Assembly: GCA_017936285.1 (NCBI GenBank)
Contig: JAGBFU010000082.1
Span: 1-64,000 of the forward strand
Direction of reading: 5' to 3'
Origin: Marinifilaceae bacterium
GTDB lineage: Bacteria; Bacteroidota; Bacteroidia; Bacteroidales; Marinifilaceae
DNA: 64,000 nt
In this document: positions 45,760-55,501 of the stretch, in pieces
How the letters are laid out: each line of letters starts with the position of its first letter
How positions within the stretch are numbered: the stretch's first letter is position 1
The notes under the pieces: model-generated
Databases searched by the model: none
What the model was told of the DNA's origin: nothing
Seen by the model: only the letters and a program-made list of their open reading frames with translations
Translations under genes and position numbers: made by a program

Positions 45760-48700
45760 ATGGCAAAAAGCAATCTTACTGCAGAGGATCTTGTCCTCAA
45801 TATTATTATCAACGGAGACCCCGGAAAAAAGGAACTGAAATCCCTAGAAAAGAGCATTAAAGATACCCGAAATTCAACGGACAAACTTCTTAAAGAACAA
45901 AAGAGGTTAGAGCAATCTATTGCTAAACTTACAAAGTCATCACAAACAGAAACCTCAGAGTATAAAAAGAAGATTGAAAAGCTTGACGAAGTTAAGAAGA
46001 GTATTGAGGAAAATAATCGGGCCATTGAATTAGCAGAAAAGAGACAACAAAAAATAATCTCAGGATTAAAACTCGAGAATAAGTCAATTTCGGATCTTAA
46101 CAAGGAGAGAAAAAAACTAATAAATCTAAGGAATGCTTCAACACCTGATAGTAAGGAATTTAAGAAGTATTCTGCAGAAATTGATATCCTTACCAGTCGC
46201 TTACGTGATTTAAGAGCCGAATCAACCAAAACATCTGATGCTTGGGCTAATTGGCAGAAGATATTTATTACTACAAATAGTATTTTCGAATTAGCTGAAA
46301 ACCTATTTTCAAGAGTCGAATCCTTTATAACAAAATACACCGATGTTGCCGTTGCTTACGAAGATACTCTTGCCGATGTGCGCAAAACCACAGGCTTAAC
46401 TGACACGGAAGTTCGTGCCCTTAGTGAAGATCTTGAAAACATTGACACAAGAACATCACAACAGGAGCTTATGGAACTTGCACGTGTTGCCGGCAAGTTA
46501 GGTATTGAAGGACACGACAATATAAAAGGTTTCGTTAATGCTGCCAACCAAATCAACGTGGCCCTAAGCGAAGATCTTGGGGGAAACGCAGAAGAGGCAA
46601 TCAACCAGGTTGGAAAATTGGTTGATATTTTTAAAGTTAGCGATACCTACCCTACCGAAGAATCAATGCTCAAGGTGGGAAGTGCTATCAATCGACTCGG
46701 AGCATCATCGACTGCTAACGAGGGGTATATTGTGGACTTTACAAAAAGAGTTGCAGGTTCTGCTGCCCCATTAGGTGTTTCCATTGCAAACACAATGGGA
46801 TATGCCGCCACATTGGACCAATTGGGCCAAGCAAGTGAAGCGTCGTCATCGGTATTCTCGAAGGTTGTTACCGGAATGTTTAAAAATACTGCAGAGTATG
46901 CCAATGTTGCCAATATGGAGGTCGGAGCATTTAAAGATCTTCTGCAGAACGACGCAAACGAAGCCTTCTTAAGAGTTCTTGAGGGATTACAAGGTAACAA
47001 TGAAGGCATGGAGCGCTTGGTTGCCAACATGGGCGAGGTAGGCGAAAATGGTGTTCGTGCCATTGCAGTTCTTGGAACCTTGTCTTCTAATACAAAGATA
47101 CTACGTGAGCAACAATTAATAGCGAATAGTGCTTTTGCTGAGGGAATAGACCTTACCAACGAGTACAACATTAAGAATAACAACGAAGCTGCCACGATTG
47201 AGAAAAAGCGTAAAGCCAATGAGGCATATCGCCGAGAGATTGGAGAAAAACTTTTGCCTTTACTTAATGTTTCCATGACGTTTAATAACTGGCTTACACG
47301 TCAAGGTTACAACATAATAAAATTTTTAACTGACAATAATAAAGCTACCCTGACTATTATAGGGACAACTGGGGTTTATATTGGAATTTTAAAGATTAAA
47401 AATTTGTTGCAAACATCAAGTATCCTTCTTCATCTCAAAGAATCCGCTGCCAAAATCAAAAACATATACGCAACACAAGGATTAAATGCCGCGTCAAAAG
47501 CTTTATTCTCTACCCTTGTAAAACATCCATATCTTCTATTAGCCACAGCTATAGCAGGATTTATCACTTGGCTTAAATTATCCATGAAACAAACCTCTTT
47601 AGCGGAAGCGGCTATTAAACGTGCCACTGTAGCCAAAAAGAAATTAATAGACATTGAAAAATCTTCAATCTCTCAATACGAGGAACAAGCATCAAAAGCA
47701 GCCGTTCTATTCAGACAAATGCGACAAACTAATGCCGAGACAGAGGAGAGAAGAAGACTTGTTGAGGAGTTAGATGGACTAATGCCCGGATTAATCAATA
47801 AAGAGGAGTTGATGAGTGCTAAGATTGCCGATTTGGCAACTAAAGAACGTGAGTACCGAGCTGAATTAGCACAAACTATCCGTTTACAAAAGAACCGAGA
47901 GAAATTTACGGCACTTGAAGAGCAGAAGATAGCTCTTGAAGAGGCTCTTGAAGCGAGAAAGACAGAGTTGGAAACAGTTGAAAGATTATACAACTTACCT
48001 ACCAGCCAAATGAAAGCTACCGGGTACTCTGCCACCGGCACATATTTTTCGCATGCTAATGAAGGGGGGAACCTATACGAGGCGCACCTTGCTACTGCTC
48101 GCAAGAATCTTCAAGAGGTAATTGATGCTATTGCTAAAATCAACGAACAACAAAGTCAATTAGTCTTAACACCCACTGTTACAGACCCCGGCAAAAAGAG
48201 CAAAACAACTACGGATCCAGAGACTGTGACAAATTCAGACTCCACCACTCTCAAAGCTTCAGACTCCACCACTCTCAAAGCTTCAGAAGCTGCTCTTAAG
48301 GCGGAGAGGGACAAACTCCAGAACCTTGTCAATGAGCTTGAATCTATCGAGACTCAACGTTATGCAGATGGCCTTACGGCAAAAGAGGAGTATGATGCAA
48401 AGATGCAACTTCTGAATTTGGCAAACCTGAATGCACAACTTAACCAGGCTAAGTTGTTGGGAGAGGATACTACAACACTGGAAACCCAGATTGCCAAAGA
48501 GCGTATTAAGATTGCCGAGGAGCTTGGTGCGGCTCTGAATGAGCTCTATTCAGCCGATATTGCCGGTGTGAGTCTTGATAACTTTATTGGTGATAGCGAT
48601 ATCGATTCTTTAATCGGCCAAATTTTAGATAGTAAAGCCTCCCTATCGAACAAGGCGTCAAGCGATAACCAGGCTAAGCAGAAAAGAGAAGAGGCCCTTA

Positions 48701-49626
48701 AGCGTTATGGATTGGACAAAGATCCGAAAAGTCAGGGTTCACTACGTGAGCAACAGAATAGCGAGTTAAACCAGTTGGCAGCCGATGAGCTTGCCGGAGT
48801 AATCACTCATGAAGAGGCTGAAGCTGCAAAATTGGCCATAGATAAAAAGTATCGAGACCAAAGAGTCAAGGTTGCTCAGCAGGGGTTCTCAATCATCAAT
48901 CGAGGTCTAAGCGCAGCCACGGACCTTTTCTCTGCCCTCAAGGAGAAAGAGCTTGCTGCAGCAGGTGATAACGAGGAGAAGAAGGAGCAAATCCGAAAGA
49001 AGTATGCCAAAAAGGAGAAAGCCCTGGCCATTGCCCGAGCTATCACCGATGGAGCGTTGGCCATTATGTCTATCTGGAGTGGTACGATTACAAAGAACCC
49101 ATTGGTCGATAGCATTATCAAGGGTGTGCTAACTGCTGCACAGGTGGCCATGAACGCTGTTCAGATTGCAACTATCCGTTCTCAGCAGTTTGCTACAGGT
49201 CGATATCCAGTTATAGGTGCTGATGACGGCCATACCTACTCTGCCGAGTTTGCCGGTACTCCGAGCACCGGGATATACTCTCAGCCCTCGCTCGGACTGT
49301 TCAGTGAGAAGGAACCGGAGATGGTGGTGGACGGTCGTACAACTCGACGTTTGGTGTTTGATTATCCCCATATCTACAACTCCATTATGACTATCGCAAG
49401 GGGCGGTACTCCACAATTTGCTCAGGGGCGCTATCCGGTTTCTGACGGAGCAGCACTGCCCATGGCGGGGTTGGGAGCGGATCCGGAGATTAAAGCTCTG
49501 CTCCGTGCTAACATGGCCATGATGGATACTTTGAATAAGAAACAGCTTAAGATTAATTGGTACGGTAAGGGTGGAATTTCCGACTTTGCCAAGAAAGCTG
49601 CCGTCTTTGAACAAACCGTTAAATAA
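45760..49626 (+). CDS. Tail tape measure protein (TP901-like)
   Basis: 1288 residues, the longest gene of the prophage. The N-terminal 170 residues are coiled coil. The TP901 core follows (VAYEDTLADVRKTTGLTDTE, then LMELARVAGKLGIEG and AINRLGASSTANEGYIVDFT). There are hydrophobic segments in the middle and at about 1085-1140 (ITDGALAIMSIWSGTI). Tail length is set by this protein; 1288 residues would suggest a tail near 0.19 micrometre by the usual 0.15 nm per residue. A 24-bp tandem duplication lies at 48234-48281. It uses late promoter 3. Confidence 0.88.
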   Translation: MAKSNLTAEDLVLNIIINGDPGKKELKSLEKSIKDTRNSTDKLLKEQKRLEQSIAKLTKSSQTETSEYKKKIEKLDEVKKSIEENNRAIELAEKRQQKIISGLKLENKSISDLNKERKKLINLRNASTPDSKEFKKYSAEIDILTSRLRDLRAESTKTSDAWANWQKIFITTNSIFELAENLFSRVESFITKYTDVAVAYEDTLADVRKTTGLTDTEVRALSEDLENIDTRTSQQELMELARVAGKLGIEGHDNIKGFVNAANQINVALSEDLGGNAEEAINQVGKLVDIFKVSDTYPTEESMLKVGSAINRLGASSTANEGYIVDFTKRVAGSAAPLGVSIANTMGYAATLDQLGQASEASSSVFSKVVTGMFKNTAEYANVANMEVGAFKDLLQNDANEAFLRVLEGLQGNNEGMERLVANMGEVGENGVRAIAVLGTLSSNTKILREQQLIANSAFAEGIDLTNEYNIKNNNEAATIEKKRKANEAYRREIGEKLLPLLNVSMTFNNWLTRQGYNIIKFLTDNNKATLTIIGTTGVYIGILKIKNLLQTSSILLHLKESAAKIKNIYATQGLNAASKALFSTLVKHPYLLLATAIAGFITWLKLSMKQTSLAEAAIKRATVAKKKLIDIEKSSISQYEEQASKAAVLFRQMRQTNAETEERRRLVEELDGLMPGLINKEELMSAKIADLATKEREYRAELAQTIRLQKNREKFTALEEQKIALEEALEARKTELETVERLYNLPTSQMKATGYSATGTYFSHANEGGNLYEAHLATARKNLQEVIDAIAKINEQQSQLVLTPTVTDPGKKSKTTTDPETVTNSDSTTLKASDSTTLKASEAALKAERDKLQNLVNELESIETQRYADGLTAKEEYDAKMQLLNLANLNAQLNQAKLLGEDTTTLETQIAKERIKIAEELGAALNELYSADIAGVSLDNFIGDSDIDSLIGQILDSKASLSNKASSDNQAKQKREEALKRYGLDKDPKSQGSLREQQNSELNQLAADELAGVITHEEAEAAKLAIDKKYRDQRVKVAQQGFSIINRGLSAATDLFSALKEKELAAAGDNEEKKEQIRKKYAKKEKALAIARAITDGALAIMSIWSGTITKNPLVDSIIKGVLTAAQVAMNAVQIATIRSQQFATGRYPVIGADDGHTYSAEFAGTPSTGIYSQPSLGLFSEKEPEMVVDGRTTRRLVFDYPHIYNSIMTIARGGTPQFAQGRYPVSDGAALPMAGLGADPEIKALLRANMAMMDTLNKKQLKINWYGKGGISDFAKKAAVFEQTVK
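48234..48281 (+). repeat. 24-bp in-frame tandem duplication in the tape measure gene
   Basis: Two identical 24-base units give the 8-residue repeat SDSTTLKA in a linker region. Confidence 0.9.
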
Positions 49627-49634
49627 TCAATTCT

Positions 49635-51248
49635 ATGCTTCATCTATATCTTGCCAATAAAGAGGCTCGCTTGTCGGCCGACACAGAAATCACACTGAAA
49701 TTAACTAATGAGTGGTTTAAGGATCGCGAAACAGAACATTCATTCCCCTTTACATTAAAATTGGAGGCTAATCGACACATTTTCGGTTTCCCTGAACGCC
49801 CGGGTAACCATGCATTGTCCCGATATATGGCTCTCCATGGTAAAACGTATTCGATTGTCATGCCGGCATTCATCACCTATGGGGGTGTAACATTACTGTA
49901 CGGAAATGCCAGAATTACCTCGGTGAGTAATACCGAAGTGGAACTGTTCTGCTATTCCGGCGAATACGATTTTTGGAAGGCTATGGAGACATATCGATTA
50001 GGTGAATTACCCGAGGGCATTAGAGAGATGTTTGATGTGGAGATATCCAATAGTGGACATTATATGGATAAAACTACATTATTATCGAAACTCGATAATT
50101 ATTCACTTGCCGTGAGTGCCAATGAAGCCATCATGTGCTTCCCTCAACTATATGATCCAACAATGACATCAATTCCAGGAGAAACATCTAAAATTCATCC
50201 ATATTGGTTGAATTACCGAAATGGTCTGAATTTGGTTTCTGAAGTAAACAGCAAAGCTTGTATCTTTCTTCCCTGTCCCAATATGTCTAAGATTATGGAA
50301 ATAATTCTTGCATGCTTAGGCTACTCGGTAAAATTCTCATCGCTTGAAAATGGTATTTTCCCACAAGTCTATATCGTTTCGCGACGTAAATACATTTCCT
50401 TGGCTCACTACACATCCGAACTAACGTACTCCATTTGTCTTACCGACTTTCTTCCTAAGATTACTTTCCGCGAGTTTTTAGAGGAGATTGAAAGAAAATT
50501 CTGTGTTCTCATTCAACCTCTTTATCCCTTATATTCCTTAGAAGGAGATAAAAAGGTAAATATGATTTCTTTCGATACTTACATCAATAACACCCCTCCT
50601 ATTGAATTGGAGGTTTTGGATGATTGCGAAAAAGAGGTTCTGGAGAACGATGATATTGTAGCAGACTATCGGTTCAAAGATGAAGATCCTTCCGACGATG
50701 CCATTAATGGCGAGGTTATGGACGTTAAACCTATAAGCCTCGAAGCCACCAGCACTCTCGATGGAATGGGCGAGAATTCGGATGGAGTTAAAAGTATTGA
50801 GTGTATTTCTGCACCAATAGCTAAGTTCATGGATGACGTTGACTCTGACTATAAAGGGGTAGCTGTCATATCTTCAGGTGATACTGGAAATATCGACATT
50901 AATAATGAAGAAGAGTGGTTTGCAGGGGAAATTGCCAATCGCAACAAGGAATTCCGAATTGCTCTCTCAAAAAGTGGTTTTAATCTTACCCCCGAGTATA
51001 GCGAAACCGAGAGTTTGGTATGGGAACATCTGAGGAAACTTTACGATACGCGATATGATTTTATTCATGGGCAATTTATGTGCGTGGAGTTTATTCTGAA
51101 ACACCCGGTTCAAGCCTTAAACCAAATTAAGTATCTATTCTCTCGTCCTGTTATTATCAGAAACCTTAAATATCTGGTTGCAGAGCAGAATATAAGTTTC
51201 AAAGGAACTACTATTGAGTATCGAATCAAGTGCTATCCGGTATCTTAA
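49635..51248 (+). CDS. Distal tail or baseplate protein
   Basis: 537 residues, beta-rich, starting 8 bases after the tape measure. The N-terminus (LHLYLANKEARLSADTEITL, then FPFTLKLEANRHIFGFPER) resembles Bacteroides phage proteins that follow the tape measure and probably form the distal tail ring or tip. No enzymatic motif is evident. It ends the tape measure unit; late promoter 4 begins two bases after its stop. Confidence 0.6.
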   Translation: MLHLYLANKEARLSADTEITLKLTNEWFKDRETEHSFPFTLKLEANRHIFGFPERPGNHALSRYMALHGKTYSIVMPAFITYGGVTLLYGNARITSVSNTEVELFCYSGEYDFWKAMETYRLGELPEGIREMFDVEISNSGHYMDKTTLLSKLDNYSLAVSANEAIMCFPQLYDPTMTSIPGETSKIHPYWLNYRNGLNLVSEVNSKACIFLPCPNMSKIMEIILACLGYSVKFSSLENGIFPQVYIVSRRKYISLAHYTSELTYSICLTDFLPKITFREFLEEIERKFCVLIQPLYPLYSLEGDKKVNMISFDTYINNTPPIELEVLDDCEKEVLENDDIVADYRFKDEDPSDDAINGEVMDVKPISLEATSTLDGMGENSDGVKSIECISAPIAKFMDDVDSDYKGVAVISSGDTGNIDINNEEEWFAGEIANRNKEFRIALSKSGFNLTPEYSETESLVWEHLRKLYDTRYDFIHGQFMCVEFILKHPVQALNQIKYLFSRPVIIRNLKYLVAEQNISFKGTTIEYRIKCYPVS

Positions 51249-51249
51249 T

Positions 51250-51285
51250 TGTCCTTTAATCTGAGAGTTCAAATTGATAATATTG
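51250..51285 (+). promoter_or_regulatory. Phage late promoter 4 (baseplate/fibre unit)
   Basis: TGTCCTTT (51250-51257), exactly 20 bp, TAATATTG (51278-51285; one mismatch). The ATG at 51290 is five bases past the box. Confidence 0.65.
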
Positions 51286-51289
51286 TTAT

Positions 51290-52411
51290 ATGGAATTTAT
51301 ACAGAAACCCGACCAATTGACATTTGCCGCCACGATGCCCGATTTCATTGTCAGCGGGATAGGACTAAGTGCGCAAGTTACTCTTTATAAAGATACTGAT
51401 AAAGTCCTTCTCAAAGAGACAATGTTCCCATCGGATAAAGGGCTTGTCATTGACGTAAAAAAAATAATTAATGACTCATTAAGAGTAAAGATTCCTACTA
51501 GCTCTATCTTCCATCAAGACGAGGCTTTGGGATTATTTAAACTAGTAGTTATATCAAAAGGAGAGACTATTGAGTATAGTTTCAATGCTCTACGTGGTGG
51601 ATATGAAGATTATAATATCCCTTCTCGCTACAATGCAATGGAACTTATATACTCATTTCAACCATCTATAAAACAAATCACTACAGAAAGTCCTGAGTGG
51701 CTTACATTCTTTATTCCGTTAAGTACTCTAAGAATCAGATTTCGTTATTATTTATCTCACGGTGCATTATGCGCTACAACTTATATTGATTCCCCATACT
51801 CCTCTACTAAAAATAATGCAGGTCTATTCAATATTGATTGTTCATACTCTGCTGCATATAAACTTTCATTAACGGCAGGGGGAATCTATTTTGCTTATTA
51901 TGACGTTGATTTAGTATCTGAAGGTAATGGTTCAATTACTCCCGTTACCCCCACTCAACGATTTCTGATTACTCAAGCTACCAATGCGCACAAATACTAT
52001 CTCTTTGAAAATACATTAGGAGGGATTGATACTCTTATCTGCACTGGCGACCTTACACGTAGACTCTCCATGTCATCAGATATCACCATATCTGATGACA
52101 TTAAAGATGACTCTTCAAATACCCACTCTCTGAGTTTTGAACAAAGTGTCGGTATTTTTACTTCAGAGATAGAATTAATGTGGTTTCGCGACTTTATTCT
52201 TTCATCACAACGATATGAGGTAAAAGAAGAACACTTGTATCAAATAATAATCGAAGAGGCAGATTCCGAAATCAACCTTGCAGATGCAGATGTGGTGAAT
52301 TTCTCCTTCAGAAGAGCAAGTGAGGATAAGTATTTCGGATTTGCACGCAAACGGATGGAGCTCCCGACAGGATTAATTTTCGACGGTCCTGGAGATGTCA
52401 ATTTTTTTTGA
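51290..52411 (+). CDS. Tail/baseplate protein
   Basis: 373 residues, beta-rich (FIQKPDQLTFAATMPDFIVS), no family recognised. It follows the distal tail gene and precedes the fibre genes, so a baseplate or fibre-adaptor role is likely. The gene ends AAT TTT TTT TGA: eight Ts (52402-52409) next to the stop form a T TTT TTT slippery heptamer, and a -1 shift would fuse it to the next small frame. Its ATG lies at the predicted start site of late promoter 4. Confidence 0.6.
   Translation: MEFIQKPDQLTFAATMPDFIVSGIGLSAQVTLYKDTDKVLLKETMFPSDKGLVIDVKKIINDSLRVKIPTSSIFHQDEALGLFKLVVISKGETIEYSFNALRGGYEDYNIPSRYNAMELIYSFQPSIKQITTESPEWLTFFIPLSTLRIRFRYYLSHGALCATTYIDSPYSSTKNNAGLFNIDCSYSAAYKLSLTAGGIYFAYYDVDLVSEGNGSITPVTPTQRFLITQATNAHKYYLFENTLGGIDTLICTGDLTRRLSMSSDITISDDIKDDSSNTHSLSFEQSVGIFTSEIELMWFRDFILSSQRYEVKEEHLYQIIIEEADSEINLADADVVNFSFRRASEDKYFGFARKRMELPTGLIFDGPGDVNFF
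52402..52409 (+). other. Poly-T slippery sequence, possible -1 frameshift
   Basis: Eight Ts immediately before TGA contain T TTT TTT in the zero-frame phase. After a -1 slip the ribosome reads TTG ATG CCT and continues to 52596. Confidence 0.4.
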
Positions 52412-52596
52412 TGCCTCTGTTGAGTGACTATCCGGAAGCTTCAACAGAGCAAGATTTATTGATTCCGGTACAAGTAAAAGGAGAGAAAGAGTGGAGACAT
52501 TTATCACTTAACTCTCTATCAATTGGTAGTGGACAATGCCTATACGAAACAAGCATTGAATATCCAATTATCACAAAACTGACAATAACAACTTAA
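52411..52596 (+). CDS. Small tail-region protein or frameshift extension
   Basis: 61 residues from ATG 52411 (MPLLSDYPEASTEQDLLIPV), overlapping the previous TGA by one base. It is in the -1 frame relative to the upstream gene, just past the T8 run, so it may be made as a fused C-terminal extension of 51290-52411 or by re-initiation. No family is recognised. Confidence 0.5.
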   Translation: MPLLSDYPEASTEQDLLIPVQVKGEKEWRHLSLNSLSIGSGQCLYETSIEYPIITKLTITT

Positions 52597-52608
52597 AAAA
52601 TAATCATT

Positions 52609-53565
52609 ATGGCAACTAAAATTTCTGCAACCAACATTATGCCTGCACATGCTTTTGGCCCATATGAAGCTTACGCAGGATTGACAGAAGCTCAAAAGGG
52701 TCAATTTATACATTTCAATACCGATCCTGAAGATAGCGAATTTTCCGGAACCATTGCATTCAGAGGCTTCCTTTTTGGAAAAGGACGTATCCCTACTGCT
52801 GTAACTAACATGGGCGATGGAACGATTAAAATAACAATGAAAGGAACTGATGACATTGTATCAACATCGTTAAAAGCCTCGAAAACAACATTCGGATTTG
52901 TTAAAACTACAGACTCTATCTCAGAAGCAAATAATGATGTGTCATTAGTACCTACTTATAGTGTCGTTTATGCTTTATATCAAGACAAAGCACCTAAGGC
53001 AAATCCTGTTTTTACAGGAGTTCCTCAGGCTCCTACCCCTACATCTGATACTACTCTTACACAAATCGCCACTATTGAATATGTACGAAATAAAATCGCA
53101 GCTAACGATGCTATGAGATATTGTGGTACATTAGGGACTGGAGGGGATGTTTCAGAATTACCAAGTATATCATTAGATACTGTAAAGAATGGAGACAAAT
53201 ATGTCGTTGCCTCTGCAGGAACCTATAATGGTATTCCATGTAAAGTTGGAGACAGTTTTATTGCAAATAAAATAAATAATAATATCGCAGACAAATGGAA
53301 TTATATTCCTTCTGCAAACGAAAACGAAACTCTTCTGCATTATACAACATCTCCTTCTGCCGTCACTCTAACTACGACATCCAAGTATGGAACAATCATA
53401 CTCGGTTCTGCAGCAACTAAGATTGCCGCAATAAGTGGTAACACGTCTGCATCTAATAGCGATGAATATGTACCAACTGTTAAATATCTTGAGAATTCAG
53501 TTGCTACATTAAGAAACGACGAAATACTTACCAAAGTCGGCTCAATATCTTCAACAACCCTATAA
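52609..53565 (+). CDS. Tail fibre protein, ended early by an in-frame TAA
   Basis: 318 residues. The sequence has typical fibre repeats (APKANPVFTGVPQAPTP, then TLTQIATIEYVRNKIAAND) found in Bacteroides phage fibres. The stop TAA at 53563-53565 is followed in the same frame by 100 more codons (53566-53868) that include the conserved fibre-tail motif NGLMSATDKANLDAI. The gene is therefore either broken by one nonsense change or read through to make two forms. Confidence 0.65.
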   Translation: MATKISATNIMPAHAFGPYEAYAGLTEAQKGQFIHFNTDPEDSEFSGTIAFRGFLFGKGRIPTAVTNMGDGTIKITMKGTDDIVSTSLKASKTTFGFVKTTDSISEANNDVSLVPTYSVVYALYQDKAPKANPVFTGVPQAPTPTSDTTLTQIATIEYVRNKIAANDAMRYCGTLGTGGDVSELPSISLDTVKNGDKYVVASAGTYNGIPCKVGDSFIANKINNNIADKWNYIPSANENETLLHYTTSPSAVTLTTTSKYGTIILGSAATKIAAISGNTSASNSDEYVPTVKYLENSVATLRNDEILTKVGSISSTTL

Positions 53566-53868
53566 GCTTCGGCAGGAACAAAAGGACAAGCCGGTACCCC
53601 ATACTCCATCGAACTCAAAGAGATTAACACTACGCAAGGCTCAGTTGGTCTAACAAGTGCTATATCTCCTGGATTTGGAGAAAAGATTACTATTTTTTCT
53701 GGTACTACCGATAAGTATGGAAGGGTTACTAATAATGGCTCATTTGATATTACTCTGCCCAGCGCTGTAGCAAGCAATACCAAAAATGGCCTTATGTCAG
53801 CTACAGACAAAGCAAATCTTGATGCTATAGTGGCCGGGTGTGTATGGTATGAAACTTCAATCTCTTAA
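53566..53868 (+). pseudogene. C-terminal part of the tail fibre, downstream of the in-frame TAA
   Basis: 100 codons in frame with 52609-53565, without a start of their own, from ASAGTKGQAGTPYSIELK to WYETSIS and TAA at 53866. NGLMSATDKANLDAI is a common C-terminal motif of phage fibres. The next fibre gene starts two bases later. It is expressed only by readthrough, or is a remnant. Confidence 0.7.
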
Positions 53869-53870
53869 CT

Positions 53871-55010
53871 ATGGTCAAAAGAATCGCCAAGGGTATCCCT
53901 GGAGTAGTCCTTTATGAAAAATACTCTGATTATTTAACTGATTCCGAAAAAAAAAGGAGCGAATTCCACCTTGTCAAAGAGGGACATCGAATTATTGTTG
54001 GAGGGGAGACATACTCCTCCAACAAATTCAGTTTATGTGGATCAGATTCAGCCAATTCAAACGGTTGGTATAGATTTGGTACAATTCAATGTAATAATAC
54101 TGATAATGTTAATGTTAATATTATCGCCTCCATAATGGAAACATTCAATAGTCCATACTCCGGCATATTTGTTTTACAAGCAAGACACAATTCAGCAGAA
54201 GCTTGGACTATTACGAAATTACAATGGTTATCTCGCATCGGATTTAGTACAACATCTATCAGATGTATCCCTAATGGAGATACAATTGCGCTATATGCAT
54301 ACAAAACTACTACTCAGTATAGTCGTTTGGCAATTAAGATTCTTACTGAGTATAATTATAATTCAGATGAATCATTTCTAACTTTAAACGATAGTAGTTC
54401 TCCAGAATCTAACACACCTATAGGGATCAATATTAATGCTGAATGTGTGACCAAAGCATCTATTGCTAATGAAGTTGTACACCCGTTACAATTAAACGTC
54501 ACCGACACAAATTCAACAACGATTAACTATAATGGAAGTGCGCCTAAGTCGATATCATTCCCCATACAAAATATTCAAGATGGATTTACAGGAACTTCAG
54601 ACATCGCTTTACGTCAAAGTAATAGAACTTTCTGCGCAATAGCAAATGGAGGAAATAATATTATTGATGGAACTCCATATAGAATTATCAAACTGGAAGA
54701 TTACTCTGTATTTAATCGTCATTCGCCACAGAATGGAGATCTATTATTTTTATGGCTGAAAAATAGTGTTAGCCCTGTCACATCCGGCTACCCTGTGTAT
54801 ATTCCCTCGACAAGTTCAGGAGAAAACTCGTTCGCTCAATGTATACACTTATATCATGGCCAAAGTGCCGGCACCCCTAAAGAATGGGCCAACTCAACAT
54901 CTCTTAATGCGGGATTTTATCTTTTTGTATACTGCACAGCGATTCAAGGGAGCAATGCAACTACCGCTGGCGGATGGGTATTCTTGTATCGAAACGTATC
55001 AACTACATAA
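53871..55010 (+). CDS. Tail fibre or receptor-binding protein
   Basis: 379 residues, beta-rich, rich in Ser, Thr and Asn, with no enzymatic motif. It is the last structural gene, two bases after the fibre extension, where the host-recognition tip is usually encoded. The lower GC content compared with the terminase and capsid genes fits frequent exchange of fibre genes. Confidence 0.6.
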   Translation: MVKRIAKGIPGVVLYEKYSDYLTDSEKKRSEFHLVKEGHRIIVGGETYSSNKFSLCGSDSANSNGWYRFGTIQCNNTDNVNVNIIASIMETFNSPYSGIFVLQARHNSAEAWTITKLQWLSRIGFSTTSIRCIPNGDTIALYAYKTTTQYSRLAIKILTEYNYNSDESFLTLNDSSSPESNTPIGININAECVTKASIANEVVHPLQLNVTDTNSTTINYNGSAPKSISFPIQNIQDGFTGTSDIALRQSNRTFCAIANGGNNIIDGTPYRIIKLEDYSVFNRHSPQNGDLLFLWLKNSVSPVTSGYPVYIPSTSSGENSFAQCIHLYHGQSAGTPKEWANSTSLNAGFYLFVYCTAIQGSNATTAGGWVFLYRNVSTT

Positions 55011-55021
55011 TTTATACTATC

Positions 55022-55447
55022 ATGAGAAAAATATTCTACAACTCCATCGTGGCAAAGATTCTGCTTTGTCTTAGTGCGTGTACTACCATCACCATAGGTT
55101 GTTTTATTTGCACTAAAAAAAGTTCATTACCCCAACGGACCATTAATCATGAATCGACACACGTATGCCAATTCAATGAATTATTTGTGTTAACCTCTGC
55201 TATCGTAATGATTAGTACATGGATCTTTAATGCTCCATTATTCATATTGGTAATTCCATTCATATCTTGGTGGTTATTCTATGGATTAGAGTGGTTGATC
55301 AGATTATTTATATCCATTTTTAAAAGAAAAATAGATCTGTTTGCCATATATAAATCCCTCTCCTTCGAACGCGAAGCTTATGCTCATGAGTACGATGATC
55401 ACTATGTAGAAAACAGACGCTATTTTTCCTGGCTTAGACTAATTTAA
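55022..55447 (+). CDS. Membrane protein with an HExxH motif
   Basis: 141 residues from ATG 55022. It has an N-terminal membrane segment, then TINHESTHVCQFNE, in which HESTH fits the HExxH zinc-protease pattern. A hydrophobic hairpin follows (FILVIPFISWWLFYGLEWL), then a conserved-looking SLSFEREAYAHEYD. This layout resembles small uncharacterised Bacteroidetes membrane proteins (HERIH...SFEREAY). In the phage it stands between fibre and holin genes, so a lysis or envelope-modification role is possible but not shown. Upstream in-frame starts (54974) lie inside the fibre gene. Confidence 0.6.
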   Translation: MRKIFYNSIVAKILLCLSACTTITIGCFICTKKSSLPQRTINHESTHVCQFNELFVLTSAIVMISTWIFNAPLFILVIPFISWWLFYGLEWLIRLFISIFKRKIDLFAIYKSLSFEREAYAHEYDDHYVENRRYFSWLRLI

Positions 55448-55501
55448 TCTCTATTTGCCATATCATTGAGCTCCGGTTATCTGATTGTCCGGAGCTCTCC
55501 C

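Noticed and set aside
46647-47276. 209-codon minus-strand frame in the tape measure gene
   Set aside because: It lies wholly inside a clear coding gene and has serine- and leucine-rich shadow composition.
53563-53565. TAA reassigned to an amino acid in the phage
   Set aside because: Most other phage and host genes end in TAA and their neighbours start right after, so TAA is a normal stop. Two interrupted genes are better explained by mutation, readthrough or error.
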